Of a stretch of DNA of 12,227 bases, positions 1 to 5,350 are shown in pieces. Position 1 is the stretch's first letter; each line of letters begins with the position of its first letter. Below the pieces are notes generated by a model. That model was not told the origin of the DNA. It saw only the letters and a program-made list of their open reading frames with translations, and searched no databases. The stretch lies in contig CALCZU010000085.1 in assembly GCA_937903155.1 (NCBI GenBank), positions 1 to 12,227 of the forward strand, in the 5' to 3' direction. Origin of the DNA: an uncultured Bdellovibrionales bacterium. Its GTDB lineage: Bacteria > Bdellovibrionota > FAC87 > UBA2466. A program made the position numbers and the translations under genes.

Positions 1-281
1 TCTGCCATATAAACCGCAACGCAATCGCCGGTGAAATTTTCAAGGCCGCGTCTAACGGCGTATCCAAAACCGTTTGGCGCTTCGTTATTCAAATAGCGAA
101 GCGTTGAAAATTTCGTTTGAAGTCCTTGAAGGACACTCTCGGTTTTGTCTTTTGATCCATCGTTAATCACAAGAATTTCGTGATCAATTTTTTCTTCCCG
201 TAAGGTTTGAAAAACGGATTCGACAGTGGATGGAAGAGAGTCTTCTTCATTATGTGCAGGAATAACAATGGATAATTTCAA
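1..281 (-). CDS. Family-2 glycosyltransferase, DPM1-like (partial, 3' end beyond window)
   Basis: This is the N-terminal 93 codons of a GT-A fold glycosyltransferase, read leftward and cut by the window edge. It begins KLSIVIPAHNEED, the classic first strand of family 2, continues with the nucleotide-binding segment EILVINDGSKDKT, and reaches NGFGYAVRRGLENFTGD, typical of dolichyl/polyprenyl-phosphate mannose or glucose synthases. The downstream DxD region is outside the window. The start is inferred to be TTG at 281: the frame is closed by the upstream gene's TAA at 297-299, and no ATG or GTG lies between. A weak GAGAA ribosome site precedes it by about 7 nt. Only 15 nt separate it from the upstream membrane glycosyltransferase, so the two are probably one operon. 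The likely role is making a lipid-linked sugar donor at the cytoplasmic face; the sugar cannot be told from this fragment. Confidence 0.85.
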   Translation of the reverse strand, partial: MKLSIVIPAHNEEDSLPSTVESVFQTLREEKIDHEILVINDGSKDKTESVLQGLQTKFSTLRYLNNEAPNGFGYAVRRGLENFTGDCVAVYMA

Positions 282-296
282 AGGGTGTTCTCGCTT

Positions 297-1754
297 TTAA
301 AAATGATTCTCTCGAACCCACAAAGGTTCGCCGCTCTGTTTTACAATTTTAACGGTCAGCCAGACTAAAAGAATCGAATAGCCATAGACCGGCAATGACA
401 AAACCGAATAAGCATCCCAAAAATTTAATTTTAGAGGCGCAAAGACACGATGATAAAGCGAACCTGGAAGGAAGTATCCCACTAAAACCAACGATGCGAA
501 GAGAACACCCGATTCGAGTTTTGGAATGATTCCCGTCGTTTTCACTCGCTTAAATATCGATGAGAGCGCGACACTGTAACCCATCAGAAGAAAGATGAGA
601 TAGTAAATATGGTTCCATTGAATCAAAGTGACCATGAGTAAACTGATCAGTGAAAGTTCAACATCCATTACTTCTTTCCCTCGTCGTAAGAGAAATAAAA
701 TTCCATAGAAGGCAATTAAACTTAAGGCAAAGATTTTAGTGATGAGTTGAGCAGTGGCGGTATTCGTGACCGGCAAACGCGCGAGCTGGCTCGTGCTGTC
801 GTTAAACAGATCAAAGTTTGTAAAAAGCCGGTAGATTAACGAAGAAAAAGCTTGAGAGCCCGTCGCAGTCGTCCCCGCTCCAATTTTTTGCAGCATTCTA
901 AAAGAGTAGCTCCACTCCCAACCGAGCGTTGCTTGAGTCACGACCCAAAGGCCGGCCATGAAAAGGCAAGCACTGGCGACGATTTTGTATTGTCTTCGCC
1001 ACAGAAAATAAGGAACAAAAACGAGTGGGGTATATTTCATAAAAACAGAAAGCGCGAGGGCTGCCCCTGCCTTGATAGATTTTTTTTTTGCCGCGTACCA
1101 AAGGGAGAGAGTCAGAAAGAGAAATTCCAGAATTTCGATTTCAGCTCCTCTCAAGGCATCATACGAAGGCGAAAAGTTAAACCACAGACCTGAGAATAAA
1201 CAGAACGCCGAGAACGAAGAGAGTCCTCGGCTTCTAAATAAGAGGTCGTACCAAAGATAGAATAAACAAAGATAGGCGATGAGGCAGACAAAATACCAAG
1301 CCCGCAGTGCTGTCGAAAAGCTTTTTAAAAACATCAACGGAAAAGTAACGAAATGCATCATGGGACCGTATTGCCAGGTGCGGTTCACCACTTGAATCGG
1401 CAGAAGGGGTTGATCAGGACTCAATTGCTTTTGCCGCATGTACTCACGGCAAACTTTTGGGGGCTGCACAATCGTATCAATCGCGACGTTTTCGCCCTTG
1501 GGAATATTTTTACCCGAGCAAAGTTCTTCATTGAGTTCCAAATACTGGCCACCCATCCAACCTTGGACCGAGGGGTTTTCTTGAATCATTTTGGGATTGA
1601 ATTTCCAGGCCCAAAAACTGGGAAAGCCCGAGATGAAATCGCCGCCAATCGCGCTGTTGGGAGAAAGCCCTGAAGAAGAAAGAAAGTGCGCGCCAGAATA
1701 GAGAAGAAGCGCAAGGCACAAGAAATTCTTCAAAAAATCGCGAGACAGGGTCAT
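297..1754 (-). CDS. GT87-type (DUF2029) integral membrane glycosyltransferase
   Basis: A 485-residue polytopic membrane protein. An N-terminal hydrophobic segment (about 8-25) leads into a loop with Asp39 in GGDF, the acidic residue expected near the first membrane segment of GT-C enzymes. A long extracytoplasmic loop (about 50-125) carries Cys79 and Cys102, which could pair. The GT87 signature is visible at 237-257, with Lys240 and Pro243 in a KYTP box followed by a WRRQYK turn. GSQAFSS at 299-305 stands where family members have a NQS motif. Several hydrophobic helices follow, and a basic C terminus. GT87 enzymes move a sugar from a polyprenyl-phosphate donor to an acceptor outside the inner membrane, and the adjacent DPM1-like gene would suit as donor maker. 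It shares an IExxE segment before the KxxP box with the second GT87 protein at 3631-4848, so the two are probably paralogues. The ATG at 1754 has a weak AGAAAAGA site upstream. Substrate unknown. Confidence 0.85.
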   Translation of the reverse strand: MTLSRDFLKNFLCLALLLYSGAHFLSSSGLSPNSAIGGDFISGFPSFWAWKFNPKMIQENPSVQGWMGGQYLELNEELCSGKNIPKGENVAIDTIVQPPKVCREYMRQKQLSPDQPLLPIQVVNRTWQYGPMMHFVTFPLMFLKSFSTALRAWYFVCLIAYLCLFYLWYDLLFRSRGLSSFSAFCLFSGLWFNFSPSYDALRGAEIEILEFLFLTLSLWYAAKKKSIKAGAALALSVFMKYTPLVFVPYFLWRRQYKIVASACLFMAGLWVVTQATLGWEWSYSFRMLQKIGAGTTATGSQAFSSLIYRLFTNFDLFNDSTSQLARLPVTNTATAQLITKIFALSLIAFYGILFLLRRGKEVMDVELSLISLLMVTLIQWNHIYYLIFLLMGYSVALSSIFKRVKTTGIIPKLESGVLFASLVLVGYFLPGSLYHRVFAPLKLNFWDAYSVLSLPVYGYSILLVWLTVKIVKQSGEPLWVRENHF

Positions 1755-1786
1755 TTCATCTTTTCTCTAAACCGTTAATTTAACTA

Positions 1787-1816
1787 ACGCTATTGGCTGC
1801 GATGGGGGCTTGTCAA
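1787..1816 (-). promoter_or_regulatory. Candidate promoter for the leftward glycosyltransferase unit
   Basis: On the minus strand a perfect TTGACA (1816-1811) is followed after 18 nt by TAGCGT (1792-1787), a poor match to TATAAT. Initiation near 1780 would give a leader of about 25 nt before the ATG at 1754. The -35 box is strong and the -10 is weak, so an activator or different spacing is possible. The spacer contains ATCGCAG, which also occurs in the candidate promoter at 5279-5308. Confidence 0.4.
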
Positions 1817-1823
1817 CGCTCGA

Positions 1824-1858
1824 AAACAGGCCTCTCTAAACTTGCGTTTTGCCTGTTT
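1824..1858. promoter_or_regulatory. Inverted repeat between divergent promoters (possible operator)
   Basis: AAACAGGC (1824-1831) and GCCTGTTT (1851-1858) form a perfect 8-bp inverted repeat separated by 19 nt. It lies between the leftward -35 box and the rightward -10 box, and the right arm falls inside the spacer of the rightward promoter candidate. A dimeric regulator bound here could affect both units. An RNA hairpin is less likely, because a run of T does not follow on either strand. No regulator gene is present in the window. Confidence 0.25.
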
Positions 1859-1871
1859 CCAGGACTATAAC
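1843..1871 (+). promoter_or_regulatory. Candidate sigma70-like promoter for the rightward glycosyltransferase unit
   Basis: TTGCGT (1843-1848), 17 nt, then TATAAC (1866-1871), a five of six match to the -10 consensus. Predicted initiation near 1878 leaves a leader of about 28 nt before the ATG at 1907. It would leave almost no leader for the in-frame TTG at 1883, which supports the ATG as the start. Confidence 0.5.
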
Positions 1872-1894
1872 AAGCTCTTATCTTGAGAATAAAT

Positions 1895-1898
1895 GGGG
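1895..1898 (+). promoter_or_regulatory. Weak ribosome binding site that decides the start at 1907
   Basis: GGGG lies 8 nt before the ATG at 1907. No purine-rich site lies before the alternative in-frame TTG at 1883. The protein beginning at 1907 (MSADRILIFTATLNERDN) also matches the usual N terminus of the family. Confidence 0.4.
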
Positions 1899-1906
1899 TC
1901 ACTTGC

Positions 1907-3634
1907 ATGTCCGCCGATCGGATTCTAATTTTTACGGCAACACTGAATGAAAGAGACAATATTTTTGAATTCTGCAAAGCCATTTTTGCGGCATCTCCCC
2001 AGAGCGATCTTTTGATCGTCGATGACAATTCACCCGACGGCACGGGGCACTTGCTCCGCCGGATGCAGGAAACCGAACCTCGCTTAAAAGTCATTCACCG
2101 CCCCCAAAAATTGGGACTTGGAACAGCCCATAAGCTCGCGATGGTTTACGCGATTAAAAATGGCTACGACACACTGATAACGATGGACGCTGATTGGTCG
2201 CACGCTCCCGAAGATATTCCACGACTCATCAAAAGACTTGAGACCGCCGATTTTGTGATTGGCTCGCGTTATATCAAAGGCGGAACTTGTGATTATGTGG
2301 GCTACCGTCGCAACATCAGTATCCTAGCGAATCTCGCGGCGCGCTTTCTTTTGCGGGTTCCCACTTACGAATTTACGACGTCTTTTAGGGCTTTCCGCAT
2401 TCCTTTTTTAAAAAAGATTGGTTACGGGAGGCTTCGCTCTCGCGGGTACTCGTTTTTTATGGAAGTGGTTTATCGAGTACACGAGCACGGGGGCCGCATC
2501 GGCGAGATTCCCATTCACTTTGCCGATCGCAAAGCGGGAACTTCAAAAATTCCAAAGTACGAAATTTTTAAAAGCATGTACCGTTTGCTTTTTCTGACCT
2601 TTTCGAGATTTTTTCCGCCGGCACCCGTTGGCAAAGGAACGGACCTTGGAAATTTAAAATGCTATTTGTGTGCTTCGCCAAATCTTGTCGAGTTGCATCC
2701 TAAAAAACAAAGTGCGGTGCATTCGGATTCCAAGGCCTATCGCTGTACAAGCATGGAGCACCATTCTCAGCCCCAGGTGGTTTCGTGCCTTGAATGTGGT
2801 TTAGATTTCGTACCGGACCGAGACAGTCTTCATGAGCTTTATTCGGATGTTGTGGATGAACAGTATCTGGAATTTAAAGACGCTCGTTACAAAACCTTTG
2901 AAAATGTTTTCAATCGAGTCTCGAAATATATTCCCGCGAACGGAAAACTTTTAGAAGTCGGCTCGTATTGCGGCTTTTTCCTCGAAACCGCTCGAAAACA
3001 TGGAATTCGCGTTGAAGGCGTCGAGCCCTCGGCATGGGCATCACGATATGCGAGAGAAGAATTAAAACTCAATGTTCATCAAGGAACTTTAGAGCAAATC
3101 CAACCCACTCTTGAACGATCCTACGACACCGTTGCGATGTGGGATGTTCTGGAACATTTGAGCGATCCGCTTGTTGTTTTAGCCAACGCGAACGTTATCT
3201 TAAAAGAAAACGGATATCTTCTTTTATCCACGTTAGATGTGGATAATTGGTTTCCAAAACTTGCGGGTTCGCGATGGCCTTGGTTGATGGATATGCATGT
3301 TTTTTATTTTCGAACGCCTGCTTTAAAGTCGCTTCTTCGAAAGGCCGGTTTTGAGGTCGTAAACGTTGGACCCTATTCTCATTATATTTCTTGTAAATAT
3401 TTGATCGATAAGATGGCGGCCCTACTTCCTACGCCTTTGAACCGAATGCTTTTGCTTTTGAGACCGCTGCTTCCTAAAAGCGGGATCTTCATCCCTTTTC
3501 AATTTGGCGATATTAAACTTTATGTTTGTAAAAAAGTTCCAGCGTCTGCGCCGGTTCCAGAAGATGACGAGTTTCCAAATTCACTTCTCATCCCGCGCCC
3601 TGCCTGGGGCGAGGCTCACGCAACTTTGTCATGA
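1907..3634 (+). CDS. Fusion protein: DPM1-like GT2 + zinc-ribbon-like segment + SAM methyltransferase
   Basis: A 575-residue cytoplasmic two-enzyme fusion. Residues 1-240 are a dolichyl-phosphate mannose synthase-like family-2 transferase, with VDDNSPDGTG at 38-47 for nucleotide binding and the metal-binding DAD at 94-96 in MDADWSH. There is no C-terminal membrane anchor on this part. Residues 250-300 carry two CxxC knuckles (Cys252/255 and Cys294/297), a zinc-ribbon-like arrangement seen before some class I methyltransferases. Residues 345-490 form a Rossmann methyltransferase: motif I LLEVGSYCGFF (348-358), which departs from the usual GxGxG, then the acidic strand end in VEGVEPS (369-375) and WDVLEHLSDP (412-421). 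The GT2 part would make a polyprenyl-phosphate sugar. The methyltransferase may methylate that sugar or a later intermediate; this is inference. The stop overlaps the next gene by 4 nt (ATGA), so translation is probably coupled. Starting at TTG 1883 would add eight residues but has no ribosome site. Confidence 0.85.
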   Translation: MSADRILIFTATLNERDNIFEFCKAIFAASPQSDLLIVDDNSPDGTGHLLRRMQETEPRLKVIHRPQKLGLGTAHKLAMVYAIKNGYDTLITMDADWSHAPEDIPRLIKRLETADFVIGSRYIKGGTCDYVGYRRNISILANLAARFLLRVPTYEFTTSFRAFRIPFLKKIGYGRLRSRGYSFFMEVVYRVHEHGGRIGEIPIHFADRKAGTSKIPKYEIFKSMYRLLFLTFSRFFPPAPVGKGTDLGNLKCYLCASPNLVELHPKKQSAVHSDSKAYRCTSMEHHSQPQVVSCLECGLDFVPDRDSLHELYSDVVDEQYLEFKDARYKTFENVFNRVSKYIPANGKLLEVGSYCGFFLETARKHGIRVEGVEPSAWASRYAREELKLNVHQGTLEQIQPTLERSYDTVAMWDVLEHLSDPLVVLANANVILKENGYLLLSTLDVDNWFPKLAGSRWPWLMDMHVFYFRTPALKSLLRKAGFEVVNVGPYSHYISCKYLIDKMAALLPTPLNRMLLLLRPLLPKSGIFIPFQFGDIKLYVCKKVPASAPVPEDDEFPNSLLIPRPAWGEAHATLS

Positions 3635-4848
3635 CGGCGTCATTTCAAAAAATCGGACTGGGCCTACTGGTGCTTTTATTGACGGTGTATTCGCTTGTGC
3701 ATTTCGTCCATGGCGCCTTTGGGTATCAAGGCTATGGAGATTTCTTTTTGACACTCGAGTGGTCGCGCCTTTGGTTTAATAAGGGCGAACTGGTCCACGA
3801 GTTCGGAGCCTATACGCCCTTGTACCTTCTTTTAATGTATCCCTTCAAAGAGATGGCGGACAATCAAGTCGCTACCGTAATGCATGTTCTCAATTTATCT
3901 TGCATGGCAATTTTAATCCGGTTGGCCTACTTCCGTTATGCAGTCGATTTGCCGAAGGAAACCCGCAGAATCTGGCTGTTTATTTCGCTGGTTTTAGTTC
4001 TAAACTATCGTCCCCTTTTGCTCGGGCTCTCCATGATTAAAATTGAGTTCGTCGAACTCGCACTTATCGCCATCGCCTTTCACAGTTTTCGGAAAGGAAA
4101 TGATTTCATTACCGGCGCGTGTCTTGCGCTGGGAGCGTCGATTAAATTTGTTCCCGGTTTTTTTCTTGTCTACTTTTTATTGAAACGCCAATGGAAGGTC
4201 GTGTTTTACGGAGCTATTACGGGTCTCGCCTTGCTTGCATTGACCGTCTCTGTCTTCGGCCTCGCCTACCATATTGAATATGTCGAAACGTTAAAAGGCG
4301 GATTCTTGCCTTGGGTGGACAATCAATCACTTGAAGCGGCACTGCTCAGACTCTTTGTTCCTCTGCCTCCCAGTAGCCCGTTTCCAACAGTCACGGTCGC
4401 ACCCATCGTCTTAAAGTTATTATCGCTAGTAAAACTCCTGATTGTTTGCGGCATCGCATGGGTGATTAGAAAACCGATTGAGTCCCGAACGAGTTGGAAA
4501 ATCGATTGGGAAGCTGGGCTTTGGATTGCAGCGGTTCCGCTACTCCTCCGGTTTTTTAGAGACTATTATTCGATCTTTTTTATCCCCATCTTTTTTCTCG
4601 CTGTGCGCGAAACTCTTTTAAAACGCGAAAAACTTAAATTCGCGGCGCCCTTTTTGATCGCTTATCTTTTAATGGGACAGTTTTTTCCGATTGGTTTTAT
4701 GACGCGACTGCCTCGGATCTATCCTTCGTTTGGAGGAAACTTCGATCTCTTCCTCTTCTTTTCGATTCCATTTTATGGATTTGTCTTTTTATTCGGCTGG
4801 TGTCTCTGGAAGACAATAAAAAATCAGGATGAAACTTCTTTCCGATAG
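3631..4848 (+). CDS. GT87-type (DUF2029) integral membrane glycosyltransferase
   Basis: A 405-residue polytopic membrane protein, translationally coupled to the fusion enzyme before it by an ATGA overlap. It has an N-terminal membrane segment (about 8-28), Asp37 in GYGDFF as the likely catalytic-region acid, Lys172 and Pro175 in the IKFVP box followed by LLKRQWK, and a well-kept NQSL motif at 231-234. These agree with GT87 mannosyltransferase-like enzymes of the GT-C fold, which take sugar from a polyprenyl-phosphate carrier on the periplasmic side. The segment MIKIEFVEL (135-143) resembles the corresponding one in the leftward GT87 protein. Together with its partner it could add one, perhaps methylated, sugar to a surface glycan or lipid. 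The last 26 nt of the gene are also part of the terminator of the opposing gene. Acceptor and sugar are unknown. Confidence 0.85.
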   Translation: MTASFQKIGLGLLVLLLTVYSLVHFVHGAFGYQGYGDFFLTLEWSRLWFNKGELVHEFGAYTPLYLLLMYPFKEMADNQVATVMHVLNLSCMAILIRLAYFRYAVDLPKETRRIWLFISLVLVLNYRPLLLGLSMIKIEFVELALIAIAFHSFRKGNDFITGACLALGASIKFVPGFFLVYFLLKRQWKVVFYGAITGLALLALTVSVFGLAYHIEYVETLKGGFLPWVDNQSLEAALLRLFVPLPPSSPFPTVTVAPIVLKLLSLVKLLIVCGIAWVIRKPIESRTSWKIDWEAGLWIAAVPLLLRFFRDYYSIFFIPIFFLAVRETLLKREKLKFAAPFLIAYLLMGQFFPIGFMTRLPRIYPSFGGNFDLFLFFSIPFYGFVFLFGWCLWKTIKNQDETSFR

Positions 4849-4860
4849 CTTCACCCTGAT
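4815..4860 (-). terminator. Rho-independent terminator of the cysteine-rich gene
   Basis: In the minus-strand transcript the arms ATCAGGGTGAA and TTCATCCTGAT (4860-4850 with 4833-4823) form an 11-bp stem with one G-U pair and a loop of about 16 nt. A U-rich tract (complement of 4822-4815) follows at once. In plus-strand RNA the same position would be an A-C mismatch and no U run follows, so the element serves the leftward gene. It lies 25 nt past that gene's stop codon and overlaps the end of the convergent GT87 gene. Confidence 0.8.
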
Positions 4861-4884
4861 CACCAAAGCGATTCTAAAAATATT

Positions 4885-5238
4885 TCAGCGCTGACGACAG
4901 CGAGGATCGCCCATTTTTTGGTAGTCGCAGACTTTGTCGAGACTCAAATAGGAACATCCGTCTGGCCCCTGAGCGCAGATGGTGTCGATCGCGGTGCCGG
5001 TATAATCGTATACCGAATAGCAATTTTTCCAACCCGTTGCCGGACTGTCTGGTAATTTGCAGCCGGTTTCAAAAGTGCAGGCGCTGCATCGGAATCTGGT
5101 TTGATAGTACTGCGAATTAAATTCTTCTGGACGTGGAACCCCTGCCGTCGCTGTTTGAGCGAAAACCAAAAGCGCCAAAGACAAAAGTCCAGCACCCCGG
5201 AAGAAGAATTTGATTGTTTGATTGAATGATTTTTTCAT
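4885..5238 (-). CDS. Secreted cysteine-rich small protein, function unknown
   Basis: A 117-residue protein I do not recognise. Residues 1-32 look like a Sec signal peptide: MKKSFNQTIK, a hydrophobic core GLLSLALLVFA, and a small-residue end at TATA with probable cleavage before GVPRP. The mature part, about 85 residues, has eight cysteines (51, 54, 60, 73, 88, 95, 104, 114), enough for four disulfides, many aromatic residues, and the ending DPRCRQR. There is no lipobox cysteine after the signal, so it should be periplasmic or secreted rather than a lipoprotein. The start is well supported: GGGAG sits 7 nt before the ATG, with a TTGACA-type promoter candidate further up and an intrinsic terminator after the stop, so it is probably monocistronic. 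It could be a small disulfide-stabilised secreted factor, an inhibitor or an envelope protein; the sequence alone does not decide. Confidence 0.8.
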   Translation of the reverse strand: MKKSFNQTIKFFFRGAGLLSLALLVFAQTATAGVPRPEEFNSQYYQTRFRCSACTFETGCKLPDSPATGWKNCYSVYDYTGTAIDTICAQGPDGCSYLSLDKVCDYQKMGDPRCRQR

Positions 5239-5245
5239 TAGATAA

Positions 5246-5250
5246 CTCCC
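5246..5250 (-). promoter_or_regulatory. Ribosome binding site of the cysteine-rich gene
   Basis: GGGAG on the minus strand, 7 nt before the ATG at 5238. It is the clearest Shine-Dalgarno sequence in the window and fixes this start. Confidence 0.6.
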
Positions 5251-5278
5251 ATTAATTAAATAACTAGACCCAATGCCG

Positions 5279-5308
5279 ACCGTAGAGGATCTGCGATTTC
5301 GGTGTCAA
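5279..5308 (-). promoter_or_regulatory. Candidate promoter of the cysteine-rich gene
   Basis: A perfect TTGACA (5308-5303) is followed after 18 nt by TACGGT (5284-5279), a weak -10. The AT-rich stretch nearer the gene (about 5250-5268) could hold a better -10 for a different promoter. The spacer contains ATCGCAG, as in the leftward promoter at 1787-1816. The -35 box touches one arm of the inverted repeat at 5295-5324. Confidence 0.4.
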
Positions 5309-5324
5309 CAAACAAACCGAAATC
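5295..5324. repeat. 9-bp inverted repeat after the acylase gene, touching a -35 box
   Basis: GATTTCGGT (5295-5303) and ACCGAAATC (5316-5324) are perfect complements around a 12-nt loop. It begins 27 nt past the acylase stop and could end the synthetase-acylase transcript or protect its 3' end. No U run follows on the minus strand, so it is not a standard intrinsic terminator. Because one arm shares a base with the TTGACA at 5303-5308 and runs into the spacer, it could instead be an operator for the cysteine-rich gene. Confidence 0.5.
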
Positions 5325-5350
5325 TCACATTCTCTGCGGTAACACCCGTT

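Noticed and set aside
852..1673. Rightward open frames of 62 to 113 codons opposite the 485-aa gene
   Set aside because: They lie wholly antisense to a clear membrane glycosyltransferase, have basic low-similarity translations and no ribosome sites.
1883..1906. TTG at 1883 as start of the GT2-methyltransferase fusion
   Set aside because: It has no ribosome site and would lie within about 5 nt of the predicted transcription start. ATG 1907 has a GGGG site and gives the normal family N terminus.
4887..4894. CAGCGCTG palindrome
   Set aside because: It is short, inside the C-terminal codons of the cysteine-rich gene, and has no partner or U run.
4944..5195. An 83-codon leftward frame inside the cysteine-rich gene
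   Set aside because: It overlaps in another frame; the 117-residue frame has a signal peptide, a good ribosome site and matching promoter and terminator.
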